From SZUA-309 sp965233675 (GTDB taxonomy: Bacteria > Pseudomonadota > Gammaproteobacteria > Pseudomonadales > Azotimanducaceae): a stretch of 64,000 nucleotides of DNA. Numbering within the stretch: position 1 is the stretch's first letter; each line of letters starts with the position of its first letter. The stretch spans positions 2,108,001 to 2,172,000 of the forward strand of contig OZ247498.1 of NCBI GenBank assembly GCA_965233675.1. The letters run 5' to 3'. The notes under the pieces are model-generated. The model was given only the letters and a program-made list of their open reading frames with translations, had not been told where the DNA came from and ran no database searches. Positions 8,806-17,410 of the stretch are shown here, piece after piece. The position numbers and the translations under genes are program-made.

Positions 8806-9471
8806 GTGGGCCCGCAAGTGGCCGCCTATCGAATTCGCTATCAAACCGTTGAGATCGGCGATTTAGACATTCACCTGCGCACCCTGCGGGACCTCAATCA
8901 ATACTCGGACGAAAGCGGCGCTGCCGCTCGAGCAGAGATCCCGCCTGCGACCTGGCCGCTGTTCGGCGTGGTCTGGGCTTCCAGCCAGGTCCTGGCCAAC
9001 TACATGCTCGGATTCGACACCGCCCGGCTGCGTATTCTGGAGGTGGGTTGCGGCATTGGTCTGACGAGCCTGCTCCTGCAATCCCGCCATGCCGACATCA
9101 CTGCCACCGACCGACACCCGGAGGTGGCGGGGTTTCTGGAAGCGAATGCCAGACTCAACCATCTGCAGAAAATCCCCTACTACCAGTGCGACTGGAAAAA
9201 TCACGACGACCAGCTGGGTCAGTTTGATCTGATTCTCGGCAGCGACCTCGTCTATGAACCCGGGCATCCCGAACTGCTGTCCGCCTTCATCGATCACCAT
9301 GCGCGGCAACGCTGCGAGGTGGTGACGGTCGGCCCGGGACGCAGGGAACAATCCCGGTTCGATCACTGTATGAGCGACCGGGGTTACCGGCACTGGCACG
9401 AAGCACCTACGGATACCAGCTATCTGGATACGCCCTTCCGGGGGCAGATACGCCACTACGCCCGAACCTGA
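8806..9471 (+). CDS. Class I SAM methyltransferase (METTL/FAM86-like)
   Basis: This 221-residue protein starts at a GTG preceded by AAGG. The SAM-binding motif I is RILEVGCGIGLTSLL (about 75-89), followed by the acidic motif ITATDRHPE and a post-I motif FDLILGSDLVYEP. That DLVYEP pattern and the N-terminal WPLFGVVWASSQVLANYM are typical of the Methyltransf_16 group of protein lysine methyltransferases, so a protein rather than small-molecule substrate is likely. It sits just behind the RRM gene, but no functional link is shown. The last codons (Ala-Arg-Thr-stop) are the first unit of a tandem repeat. Confidence 0.85.
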   Translation: MGPQVAAYRIRYQTVEIGDLDIHLRTLRDLNQYSDESGAAARAEIPPATWPLFGVVWASSQVLANYMLGFDTARLRILEVGCGIGLTSLLLQSRHADITATDRHPEVAGFLEANARLNHLQKIPYYQCDWKNHDDQLGQFDLILGSDLVYEPGHPELLSAFIDHHARQRCEVVTVGPGRREQSRFDHCMSDRGYRHWHEAPTDTSYLDTPFRGQIRHYART

Positions 9472-9514
9472 ACGCCCGAACCTGAACGCCCGAACCTGAA
9501 CGCTCAAACCTGAA
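9459..9514. repeat. 14-bp tandem repeat across a stop codon, four copies
   Basis: CGCCCGAACCTGAA is repeated at 9459-9472, 9473-9486 and 9487-9500, with a degenerate fourth copy at 9501-9514. The first unit holds the methyltransferase's last sense codons and its TGA (9469-9471). The later copies carry the same Ala-Arg-Thr-TGA series downstream. Confidence 0.9.
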
Positions 9515-9629
9515 CGAGGGGGATCAGCGACTGTCACCCGGGATGTCCACGGCCACTTGAACTCACGCCGATTGCTCGCGAGTATTCGCAGTCCAACAAT
9601 TAAGCAGAACCAGCAGGAAGGAGCCGGCC

Positions 9630-10400
9630 ATGAGCGATGCCGCAACCGAAGATGCCGTCCTCGTCGAACGACGGGACCGGATCATGATCATCACCCTCAA
9701 TCGTCCCGAGGCGATGAACGCCATCAATGGCGCCCTCTCCCACGGCCTGCTGAACGCCGTCAAGGAACTCGATGAGGATAGCTCGCTGACCGCCGGCATC
9801 ATCACCGGGAACGGCCGCGGCTTCTGTTCCGGCATGGACCTGAAAGCCTTCGCCCGCGGCGAAGACATCGGTCCGCTCACCACCTTCATCCAGCAGGGCA
9901 GCAAAAAGCCGCTGATCGCGGCGATTGAAGGATTCGCCCTCGCCGGCGGCTGCGAAATCGCCCTCACCTGCGACCTGCTGGTGGCCGGCAAGGGTGCAAA
10001 GATCGGCATCCGGGAGGTCAAAGTGGGCCTGTTCGCAGCCGCGGGTGGCGTCTTCCGGCTGCCGGCCCGGGTCGGCTACACCAAGGCCATGGAAATGGCG
10101 GTTACCGGCGAGCCCATCACCGCGGAAACAGCGCTGGCGTGTGGCATGTTGAGCGAGTTGACCGAACCCGGGGGCGCACTGGAGGCAGCGATCGGCTGGG
10201 CCGAGCGCATTGCCGAAAACGCCCCGCTGGCGGTTGCTGCTTCGAAGTCTCTGGTCCGCGCTGCCGCCCAGGGATACGATGAGGAGACCCTTTGGAAGCT
10301 GCAGATTCCGCTGCAGAAAGAGGTCTTCAGCTCCAACGACGCGAAGGAAGGTCCGGTGGCTTTCGCCGAGAAGCGGGCACCGAACTGGTCCGGCACCTGA
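9630..10400 (+). CDS. Enoyl-CoA hydratase/isomerase family protein
   Basis: A 256-residue crotonase-fold protein with a strong ribosome-binding site (AGGAAGGAG). The oxyanion-hole regions are GRGFCSGMDLKAF (about 66-78) and FALAGGCEIALTCDLLVA (about 102-119). Glutamates at the two catalytic positions of hydratases are kept (GGCE, and IREVKVGLF further on), so hydration of a 2-enoyl-CoA is plausible, though the superfamily includes isomerases and others. It acts on CoA thioesters in the cytoplasm, probably in fatty-acid or related catabolism. A small secreted protein gene follows 32 bp later. Confidence 0.9.
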   Translation: MSDAATEDAVLVERRDRIMIITLNRPEAMNAINGALSHGLLNAVKELDEDSSLTAGIITGNGRGFCSGMDLKAFARGEDIGPLTTFIQQGSKKPLIAAIEGFALAGGCEIALTCDLLVAGKGAKIGIREVKVGLFAAAGGVFRLPARVGYTKAMEMAVTGEPITAETALACGMLSELTEPGGALEAAIGWAERIAENAPLAVAASKSLVRAAAQGYDEETLWKLQIPLQKEVFSSNDAKEGPVAFAEKRAPNWSGT

Positions 10401-10432
10401 TCATCTGAATCCAATCCACATTCGGGAATAGC

Positions 10433-10813
10433 ATGACTGCACGACGAAATCTGAAGCGGCAGACGCTGCTCTGTCTGATCGGTGTCCTGGCCGCAGGTTC
10501 GGCTTCTGCTCAGGCGGAGGAGCTCGCCGGTACCTGGACACTCAGTATCGAGACCCCACGCGGCGTCCAGCATCCTACGCTGGAAATCAAACAGGACGGC
10601 GACCGCTATTCGGGGGTCTACAACAGTCTGCGCGGGCCGATTGACATTGAGCGGATCGACCGGGAAGGCAATGCCTTTTCCTTTCCACTGATCATTACCG
10701 TGCCGATCGGCGATATCGAGGTGAACTACGCGGGCAGCTTCGAAGGGAATGAGATGACGGGGAACGTGCAGAGTCCTCGCGGAGAAGTGCCCTTCAGCGC
10801 GACCAGAAACTAG
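10433..10813 (+). CDS. Small secreted beta-rich protein of unknown function
   Basis: A 126-residue protein with a signal peptide (LKRQTLLCLIGVLAAGSASAQA). The rest is a compact beta-rich domain with GTWTLSIETPRG, LEIKQDGDRYSGVYNS and EGNEMTGNVQSPRG. Similar Gly-Thr-Trp...Gly-x-[YF]-S-G patterns occur in small periplasmic calycin-like domains, sometimes attached to hydrolases; that likeness is from memory and weak. It follows the enoyl-CoA hydratase by 32 bp and a terminator-like hairpin comes right after it. Function unknown. Confidence 0.75.
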   Translation: MTARRNLKRQTLLCLIGVLAAGSASAQAEELAGTWTLSIETPRGVQHPTLEIKQDGDRYSGVYNSLRGPIDIERIDREGNAFSFPLIITVPIGDIEVNYAGSFEGNEMTGNVQSPRGEVPFSATRN

Positions 10814-10845
10814 CGTCACCAGAAATCCGGACGGCCAGAAATAAG

Positions 10846-10872
10846 CGGGCCGGCGCCATCGACGCCGGCCCG
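10846..10872. terminator. Bidirectional hairpin between convergent genes
   Basis: CGGGCCGGCG, a 7-base loop, then CGCCGGCCCG forms a perfect 10-bp stem. It is followed by ATTCTTC on the plus strand and by CTTATTTCT on the minus strand. It lies 32 bp after the stop at 10813 and 23 bp beyond the end of katG, so it could end transcription from both sides. The T-tracts are short and interrupted. Confidence 0.75.
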
Positions 10873-10895
10873 GATTCTTCAGGACTGATCGGCGC

Positions 10896-13163
10896 CTATT
10901 TCAGGTCGAACCGATCCAGCTGCATCACCTTGGTCCAGGCCGCCACAAAGTCGGCCGCGAATTTGGCGTCGGCATCATCGTAGGCATAAACCTCGGCAAT
11001 CGCCCGCAGCTCGGAGTTGGAACCGAAGACCAGATCAACCGGTGTCGCCGTGAACTGGACCTGTCCGGCGCCGTTCACGCCTTCGTAGAGGCCCTCTCCA
11101 TCCGCTTTCCGCCAGCTGATGGACATATCCATCAGGTTCACGAAGAAATCGTTCGACAGGCTGCCGGGACGATCGGTGAGCACACCTGTTGAGCCACCGT
11201 CGTAATTGGCGCCCAGAGCCCGCATGCCCCCGAGAAGCACCGTCATCTCCGGTACCGTCAATGTCAGCTGATCCGCCTTGTCCACCAGCATGTCGGTGGG
11301 CGTGCGGTAACTCGTCTGAGCATTGAAGTAGTTCCGGAAAGCATCGGCCTTGGGCTCGAGCAGCGCGAAAGAATTCACGTCCGTCTGCTCAGCCGTGGCA
11401 TCACCGCGACCGGGCACGAACGGCACTTCCACATCCTGACCGGCCTCTGCCGCTGCCCGTTCAATCGCGGCTGCTCCCCCGAGCACGACCAGGTCGGCCA
11501 GGGAAATCCCGCTCCGTCTGGAGCGATCGTTGAAGTCCGTCTGGATACCAGAGAGCGTTTCCAGCACGTTGTCGAGCTCCGATGGATTATTTACCGCCCA
11601 GCTCTTCTGCGGTGCCAGAGCGATCCGGCCGCCATTCGCACCGCCGCGCATATCGGTGGCCCGATAGGTTGAAGCAGAGGCCCAGGCAGCACGTACCAGC
11701 GCCGCATTAGACAGATCGGAATCCAGGATCGCCTTTTTGAGCTTGCGGATGTCGCCGGCGCTCACCAGGTCGTGCTCAACAGCAGCAATCGGATCCTGCC
11801 AGATCATCACGTCTTCCGGCACTTCCGTACCGAGATAGCGGCTGCGGGGACCCATGTCTCTGTGGGTCAGCTTGTACCAGGCCTTGGCGAAGGCCAGCGC
11901 ATATTCGTCAGGATTGGCGAGGAAGCGTTCGGCAATGGCCCGATAGGCCGGATCAAACTTCACCGCCAGATCTGCCGTGGTCATCACCGGGGAATTGAAC
12001 TTACCCTCGACGTGGGCATCCGGAACGGTCTCGTGCATGGACTGGTCTGTCGGCACCCAGATGATGGCGCCGGCCGGACTTCTGGTCTGCTCCCAGTCCA
12101 GGTTCAGCAGGTTCTGCAGGTAGAGGGTCGTCCACTGGGTGGGTGCCTGGGTCCAGGCGCCTTCCAGGCCGCTCGTTACCGTATCCTCGGAATGGCCCTT
12201 GCCGCAGCTGTTCTTCCAGCCCAGGCCCTGCTCCTCCATGGGCGCGCCGCCAGGCTCCGCCCCCACACACTCACCTGCCTTGTGTGCACCATGCATCTTG
12301 CCGAAGGTGTGGCCACCGGCGATCAGGGCTACGGTCTCTTCGTCGTTCATCGCCATCCGGCCGAAGGCAACCCGGATGTTCTTGGCGGAACCAACCGGAT
12401 CCGGCTTGCCACGCGGGCCCTCCGGATTCACGTAAATCAGCCCCATGTGGGTTGCGCCGAGGGGACGTTGCAGCTCACCGCCCTCTTCCCGGTCGCTGGC
12501 AAGCATCTCCACTTCCGGACCCCAGTAAACCAGATCGGGTTCCCAGTCATCGGCACGCCCACCGGCAAAGCCGTAGGTTTCAAAACCCATGTTCTCGAGC
12601 GCCACATTGCCTGTCAGCACCATCAGGTCGCCCCAGGAGAGGCCACGGCCATACTTCTGCTTGATCGGCCAGAGCAGACGCCGTGCTTTATCCAGATTGC
12701 CGTTGTCCGGCCAGCTGTTCAGCGGGTCGAACCGCTGCTGACCGCCATCGCCCCCACCCCGACCATCCAGGGTCCGGTAGGTGCCGGCGCTGTGCCAGGC
12801 CATGCGGATGAAAAGTGGTCCGTAGTTGCCGAAATCAGCCGGCCACCAGTCCTGTGAGTCAGTGAGCAGCGCATCGATGTCTGCCTTCACGGCAGCAAGA
12901 TCCAGGGCGTTGAATGCTTCGGCATAGTCGAAGTCTTCGCCGTACGGGTTGGAGCGTGCGTCGTGGTCGCGCAGCGGTGCCAGGTCGATCTGCTCCGGCC
13001 ACCAGAACTGATTGGACCTGGCCTGACCGGCCGGCATGGACCCGCTGCCCATCGGACCGGCGGGTTTGCTGGTCGTATTTTCGGCGGCCAGCGGGGCCGC
13101 GACCCCGACCAGACTGAGCGCCGTCGTCAGCACAACAGATTTCGTTAATGAACTTGTCGTCAT
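10896..13163 (-). CDS. katG: Catalase-peroxidase with signal peptide
   Basis: At 755 residues it has the full two-domain KatG length. The distal heme side shows RMAWHSAGTYR (about 118-128) with the Arg/Trp/His triad. The Tyr (MGLIYVNPEGP) and Met (AFGRMAMNDEET) needed for the Met-Tyr-Trp adduct are present, and the proximal His lies in ALIAGGHTFGKMHGA. It breaks down H2O2 by catalase and peroxidase reactions. Unusually, the N-terminus is a clear signal peptide (VVLTTALSLVGVAAPLAAENTT), so a periplasmic location is likely, as in the KatP-like subgroup. The start has a good AGGTAGGA site. A 22-bp palindrome and promoter-like hexamers lie about 80-100 bp upstream. Confidence 0.97.
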   Translation of the reverse strand: MTTSSLTKSVVLTTALSLVGVAAPLAAENTTSKPAGPMGSGSMPAGQARSNQFWWPEQIDLAPLRDHDARSNPYGEDFDYAEAFNALDLAAVKADIDALLTDSQDWWPADFGNYGPLFIRMAWHSAGTYRTLDGRGGGDGGQQRFDPLNSWPDNGNLDKARRLLWPIKQKYGRGLSWGDLMVLTGNVALENMGFETYGFAGGRADDWEPDLVYWGPEVEMLASDREEGGELQRPLGATHMGLIYVNPEGPRGKPDPVGSAKNIRVAFGRMAMNDEETVALIAGGHTFGKMHGAHKAGECVGAEPGGAPMEEQGLGWKNSCGKGHSEDTVTSGLEGAWTQAPTQWTTLYLQNLLNLDWEQTRSPAGAIIWVPTDQSMHETVPDAHVEGKFNSPVMTTADLAVKFDPAYRAIAERFLANPDEYALAFAKAWYKLTHRDMGPRSRYLGTEVPEDVMIWQDPIAAVEHDLVSAGDIRKLKKAILDSDLSNAALVRAAWASASTYRATDMRGGANGGRIALAPQKSWAVNNPSELDNVLETLSGIQTDFNDRSRRSGISLADLVVLGGAAAIERAAAEAGQDVEVPFVPGRGDATAEQTDVNSFALLEPKADAFRNYFNAQTSYRTPTDMLVDKADQLTLTVPEMTVLLGGMRALGANYDGGSTGVLTDRPGSLSNDFFVNLMDMSISWRKADGEGLYEGVNGAGQVQFTATPVDLVFGSNSELRAIAEVYAYDDADAKFAADFVAAWTKVMQLDRFDLK

Positions 13164-13232
13164 GGTTTCCTACCTCGATTTCCCTTCTCGAATGAGTACA
13201 ACAGGCGCCATCTTAGAACGTTCTTTTCTATC

Positions 13233-13263
13233 GATATAATTGATTGTTACGATCGTAACAATC
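13233..13263 (-). promoter_or_regulatory. katG promoter with 22-bp perfect palindrome
   Basis: Positions 13242-13263 form a perfect palindrome: GATTGTTACGA followed at once by its reverse complement. On the minus strand the palindrome supplies a possible -35 (TTGTTA, 13256-13261), 16-17 bp before TTATAT or TATATC (13233-13239). An operator overlapping the promoter is the simplest reading. Copies of ATCGATAT flank it at 13230-13237 and 13261-13268. The binding protein is unknown; the sequence does not resemble a Fur box. Confidence 0.55.
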
Positions 13264-13330
13264 GATATGAACTATGAACGGCATTCGAACAACGCGTCGC
13301 TGGCTGATCCCGTCTATCGTCAGAACTGAT

Positions 13331-15196
13331 CTATACCGCCGATAACCCATCGCCCAGGGGATACAGCGGCGACGGATCGTCCAGCGGTTTGTCCGGCGAT
13401 TGGGCCAGCACCGCCGCCATGGACACCGGCAGCGCATAGGGCAGCCGGCCGGATGCCTGACGGGTATCGACCAGCACAGAAACGAGCGCTTCGTCGCTGA
13501 CACCGAAAGCAGCCAGAATCGCCTTGGCTCTGCCCTGCAGGTTAGTGAGGATCGGCGGCCGGTCCATTTTGAGAATGACAATGGTCGGCAGTCGGTCGCT
13601 GACCCGGGTGAATGCGCGGAAGTCCTCGTCGTCTTCTTTGAAGTCCAGATCCCCTTCTTTCTGGAAGGAACCAAAGAAGAAATTCGGATGCAGGCGCTGG
13701 GACGGCGTTGCAAACTGCACAACGGCCACCGTGGCCACATCCACATCATCGACAACGTGCAGGCCGGCGCTGGCGAAGGCAGTGGCTTCGAGTCCGTGCA
13801 GGTAAATGCGATCCCCGGCACTCAGCAGCGAACGATCCCCGCCTTCGAGGATCACCATGGATCGACGCTGAGCCGTAAATCCATCTGCCAGCACATCCGC
13901 ATTGCCCACCAGATCCGCCGCAACGTCTTCGTCCACGTAGGGATTCTCGAACAGGCCCAGCTGAAACTTCTGTTCCAGCACACGCAGCGCAGACTCATCG
14001 ATCCGATCTTCACCAAGGAGCCCGGCGGCGACGGCCTCCAGCAGCGGTGCGGGATCTTCCTCGCCGCCAAACTGATCCAGTCCGGCATTGATGCCCTTGG
14101 CGAAACGCTCCGGCAGGGTAAGCGCCTCAACACCCCAGGCCATGGAGATGTCCGCGGGCCTCATTCTTGGCTCGCCGGTACGACAGGATTCGTTCACGTT
14201 CCTCGCTATCGCCCAGTCAGAGAGGATCAGTCCGCGGTAGTCGTGCTCGCCACGGAGCAGGTCGAGGAGCAGTTCCCGGCTGTACCCGGCCCCAACCTGC
14301 TCAATGATCTCTTCGTTCAGGGCCAGATCTCTGAGGATATTGTAAGTCGGCATCACCCCGGCCACCCCATTCGCAAAGGCATCCAGAAACGCCATCACGT
14401 GCACCGGAAAGGCACCGCCGGTGAACGCGGAATAGCGGCCGTAGTAGTTATGGCCGTCGAAACCCTCCGCAGACGCCCCGTAGCCCACCCAGTGTTTGAC
14501 AATGGCCGCCACGCCATTCTCCATCAGGCCGGTCGTGCCGCCCTGGGCACCGGCCACATAGTCGCCGACCAGGCGGCGCACCAGTGCCGGATCCTCGCCA
14601 AAGGTGCCATCGATCCGCGCCCAGCGGGGCGACGTGGCCAGATCCGCCTGTGGCGACAACGCCATGTGCATACCCGTTGCCCGGTATTCCTGCCGCATCA
14701 CATCGGCAAATCGAACCATCAGATCCGATTCACCCAGCGCCGCAAAGCCGAGCGTACCCGGCCACTGACTGAACCCCGTTCCTGCCACGCTGGCACCGAA
14801 CGTCGGGTTGTAGTGATGACGCGGATCCGTGCTGATGGTCACCGGAATGCCGAGTCGAGTTCCGGCGGCGATCCTCTGGATGGCGTTGTTCTGAGCGGCA
14901 AGTTCGCGCGGCTGGAGGGCCAGACGGGTGATCAGGCTGTTGACGCCCCGACCGGCGATCAACGCCTCCGCTTTCTCGATGTCGTATTCAGGCCCCCAAC
15001 CGAGCACGCCCATGGGTTCGCCCGTCGCAGGCAGAGTGCCGTGCAGCAGCAGGCCGACCTTCTCTGCCAGCGTCATGCGCTTCAGCAGATCGCGGGCCCG
15101 TACTTCATTCGGAAGGCGCCAGTCTTCATAGGGTGCGAGTTGGCCATCGTGATCCAGATCCCGGAACCTGTGACCGTCGATCGTCAGCACTGGCAT
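13331..15196 (-). CDS. Glycoside hydrolase family 3 protein
   Basis: The start is taken as the ATG at 15196, which overlaps the symporter stop as TGATG; a TTG one codon earlier is possible. The ~621-residue protein opens with an EF-hand-like loop (DLDHDGQLAPYED) common near GH3 N-termini. The TIM-barrel follows with the GH3 substrate-site KHW and the catalytic nucleophile in YRGLILSDWA (Asp about 327). A C-terminal alpha/beta sandwich (VATVAVVQFATPSQRL... LPTIVILKMDRPPIL) completes it. It would hydrolyse beta-glycosides. No signal peptide is seen, so it probably acts in the cytoplasm on sugars brought in by the co-transcribed symporter. Confidence 0.9.
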   Translation of the reverse strand: MPVLTIDGHRFRDLDHDGQLAPYEDWRLPNEVRARDLLKRMTLAEKVGLLLHGTLPATGEPMGVLGWGPEYDIEKAEALIAGRGVNSLITRLALQPRELAAQNNAIQRIAAGTRLGIPVTISTDPRHHYNPTFGASVAGTGFSQWPGTLGFAALGESDLMVRFADVMRQEYRATGMHMALSPQADLATSPRWARIDGTFGEDPALVRRLVGDYVAGAQGGTTGLMENGVAAIVKHWVGYGASAEGFDGHNYYGRYSAFTGGAFPVHVMAFLDAFANGVAGVMPTYNILRDLALNEEIIEQVGAGYSRELLLDLLRGEHDYRGLILSDWAIARNVNESCRTGEPRMRPADISMAWGVEALTLPERFAKGINAGLDQFGGEEDPAPLLEAVAAGLLGEDRIDESALRVLEQKFQLGLFENPYVDEDVAADLVGNADVLADGFTAQRRSMVILEGGDRSLLSAGDRIYLHGLEATAFASAGLHVVDDVDVATVAVVQFATPSQRLHPNFFFGSFQKEGDLDFKEDDEDFRAFTRVSDRLPTIVILKMDRPPILTNLQGRAKAILAAFGVSDEALVSVLVDTRQASGRLPYALPVSMAAVLAQSPDKPLDDPSPLYPLGDGLSAV

Positions 15197-16635
15197 CAAC
15201 TGGAACCCGCGGCGCCCGCCTGAAGTTTCTTCAGATTGGCCTCGTGCTCGTCTTCGCTGAGCCTGTAGAAGGAGATCACCGCCATCATGCTCAGCCAGAG
15301 GGTCAGAATGGTCGGCACGTAGTAGGCGCCGAGCTTGAAGACTGTCTGGTCGGAAACCTGCTCCACGGTCGCGCCCGCCGGGAACTCTGCCATCGCCAGC
15401 ACGAAGGAGGCCACCATCAGCCCCAGACCCTGCACACTCTTACGCACAAAGGTGACGCTGGAGAAGAAGATACCCTCACTGCGCCGGCCGGTTTTCAGTT
15501 CGGCCTGCTCCACCAGGTCGGCGGTCATGGAGGAATAGAGGATCTGGAAGCAGATGATCAGGGCCACGTCGATGATGCCGGCGATCAGCACGAACCAGAA
15601 AACGAAGGGCGTGCCGTTTTCCGGCAGCACGTCGATCAGGCGCAGGAAAACCGGCAGCGGCGCACCGAGAAACGCGACAAGGCCCACGGCCATGGCACCC
15701 CGCTTTTTGCCGAAGCGCCGGGTAACCACCGGCGCCAGCAGACTGCCCAGGGCTGCGGCAAGAAACACGCCCATGGTGATCAGGCCGGTTTGTACGGACG
15801 TGAACTCCCAGAAATAGGTATAGAAGTAGAAGGCCAGTGCCGCCGCCAGTCCGGTGGCCACCGCGCCGAGCAGCGCGCCCACGAACAGGGCAACGAATGA
15901 GCGATTGGCCAGCGTCTCGAAAATTTCCCGGAAGATCGTGCGCAGCGTCATGGTTCGCTGTGCGGGCGGATGTTTGAGATGGGGAATCCTCGAGTGCGTT
16001 CCCAGCGAGGACGCCAGGATGGAGATGAAGATCAGCACCGAGCCGACGATCCCCAGCAGTTCGTAGCTCGCCGGATTGAAGCGCCCATCCGCAATGGCCG
16101 GCGTCACGAACGCCGGAAACACCAGGAAGAACATCATCACCGTCATGGCATTCCCGCCGGTCCAGCCGAAGTAGTACCGGAAGCTCAGCAGCGAACTGCG
16201 CTCGTGGTAGTCGTCCGTCAGTTCCGGAGCCAGAGCGCTGCTCGGTGTTTCATACAGGGTGATGAAAGTGCGGATACAGACCGCGAGGATCAGCAGATAC
16301 CAGAAAAGGCCGGTCTGATCCCATTCGGGCGGATTCCAGAGCAGAAAATAGGAGAGCGCGACCGGCAGCATCGATGCATACATGAACGGGTGGCGTCTTC
16401 CCCACCGGGAGCGGAGATTATCCGACCAGTAGCCGACCACCGGGTCGGAAAGCGCATCGAATACCAGGGCGGTGGTGATGGCGATCCCCACCAGCCGGGC
16501 GTCGAGACCCACCACCTGGCTGTAGAAAAGCAGCAGAAAGTAATCGAAACCGTTGTTTTTGACGCCAAAGGCGACGGATCCAAAGCCATACGCGGTCTTC
16601 AGCCAGACCGGCAGCTTACTGCCAGATTGTTTCAA
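15196..16635 (-). CDS. GPH-family sugar:cation symporter
   Basis: The frame is open further upstream, but the start is placed at a TTG at 16635 (LKQSGSKLPVWLKTAYGFG) because GGGGAGAAGG lies 8 bp before it. The resulting 479-residue length fits the glycoside-pentoside-hexuronide symporter family. Family features are the N-terminal KTAYGFGSVAFGVKNNGFDYFLLLFY, then ALVFDALSDPVVGYWSDNLRSRWGRRHPFM after TM2, and about 12 hydrophobic segments. It likely imports an oligosaccharide or glycoside, with the product passed to the overlapping GH3 gene. The TetR gene lies 126 bp upstream on the same strand. Confidence 0.88.
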   Translation of the reverse strand: MKQSGSKLPVWLKTAYGFGSVAFGVKNNGFDYFLLLFYSQVVGLDARLVGIAITTALVFDALSDPVVGYWSDNLRSRWGRRHPFMYASMLPVALSYFLLWNPPEWDQTGLFWYLLILAVCIRTFITLYETPSSALAPELTDDYHERSSLLSFRYYFGWTGGNAMTVMMFFLVFPAFVTPAIADGRFNPASYELLGIVGSVLIFISILASSLGTHSRIPHLKHPPAQRTMTLRTIFREIFETLANRSFVALFVGALLGAVATGLAAALAFYFYTYFWEFTSVQTGLITMGVFLAAALGSLLAPVVTRRFGKKRGAMAVGLVAFLGAPLPVFLRLIDVLPENGTPFVFWFVLIAGIIDVALIICFQILYSSMTADLVEQAELKTGRRSEGIFFSSVTFVRKSVQGLGLMVASFVLAMAEFPAGATVEQVSDQTVFKLGAYYVPTILTLWLSMMAVISFYRLSEDEHEANLKKLQAGAAGSS

Positions 16636-16761
16636 AAGTAGAGCCTTCTCCCCGGACGAACGATCGAGTGTACTGGCAAAGGGAGATCCTGACACCCACC
16701 TCGAACGATGGCACCCGCCGGGTTCGAACACCGTTCACCCGCATGTCAGCGCCGCCCTTTT

Positions 16762-17307
16762 TCAGCGCTGAGTAATCAATGTCCGTATGTGTGCCCAGCG
16801 CTCCTGATAGGTCGGCTGCATCACCTCAGGCTCGAAATCCAGGGAAGCCAGTCCCATCATGATCAGCGTGCGCGACTTGGCCGCCATCTCATCGAACCCC
16901 ATGTCCAGGAACAACTGATCAAGAATACCCATCAGCACCCGGTCGAAGCGTCTCACCGCGGCCGCCGCCCGCTGGTCGCGATGTGCCCAGGCCCGCATGG
17001 CGATATTCAACTGTCGCATGGAGCCGCGGCCGAAGAGGGTCGTGGATTCGCGGAGCACGGCATCCGGATCGGTGCCGACCGCGTCCCGTGCCTGATCAAT
17101 CAACCGTTGAGCCTGCTTCGAGCCGTAATAATCCGCCAGGGCGCAGAGAAATTCATCCAGATTGCGGAAGTGGTGATAAAAACTGCCGGTGGTCACATCG
17201 AGGCGCTCGGTCATGCGCTGCAGCTTTACAGCATCGATGCCGCCATCGATCAGCAGGGCCTGCCCGGCGGCCACCCAATCCAGCCTGGTTAATCCCGTTC
17301 TCGCCAT
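16762..17307 (-). CDS. TetR family transcriptional regulator
   Basis: A 181-residue regulator. The N-terminal helix-turn-helix (about 8-52) has WVAAGQALLIDGGIDAVKLQRMTERL followed by the recognition helix DVTTGSFYHHFRNLDEFLCAL, the canonical G-S-[FY]-Y-x-H-F pattern. The C-terminal half is helical and would bind ligand and dimerise. It is divergent from the CYP153 gene at 17473; the 165-bp gap holds an inverted repeat (17362-17385). A near-identical repeat stands before the CYP153 gene starting at 38181. Control of the two P450s is the best inference; it could also affect the downstream symporter/GH3 pair. Confidence 0.92.
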   Translation of the reverse strand: MARTGLTRLDWVAAGQALLIDGGIDAVKLQRMTERLDVTTGSFYHHFRNLDEFLCALADYYGSKQAQRLIDQARDAVGTDPDAVLRESTTLFGRGSMRQLNIAMRAWAHRDQRAAAAVRRFDRVLMGILDQLFLDMGFDEMAAKSRTLIMMGLASLDFEPEVMQPTYQERWAHIRTLITQR

Positions 17308-17361
17308 GCCCGGCGTTGGCTCCCCGCCCTGTTACAGGCTCCAAGTTGTAGGCGCCGTACA

Positions 17362-17385
17362 ATACCGTAAACTCCGTTATGTTAT
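17362..17385. promoter_or_regulatory. Candidate TetR operator (site A) before CYP153-1
   Basis: ATACCGTAA, six bases, then TTATGTTAT: inverted 9-bp arms with 7 of 9 positions symmetric. Outside the spacer it matches site B at 38207-38230 at 16 of 18 positions. It lies between the divergent TetR and CYP153 genes, 88 bp before the P450 start. The right arm overlaps TTATAA (17382-17387), a possible -10 for the P450. Confidence 0.65.
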
Positions 17386-17410
17386 AAACAGACGCGTGAC
17401 GCTGACCGAC

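Noticed and set aside
9459..9514. CRISPR or attachment-site repeat
   Set aside because: Units are directly adjacent with no spacers, no cas genes or integrase lie nearby, and the first copy lies inside a gene end.
13400..15223. 607-codon plus-strand open frame opposite GH3
   Set aside because: It is antisense to a clear glycoside hydrolase with catalytic motifs; its translation has no domain or membrane pattern.
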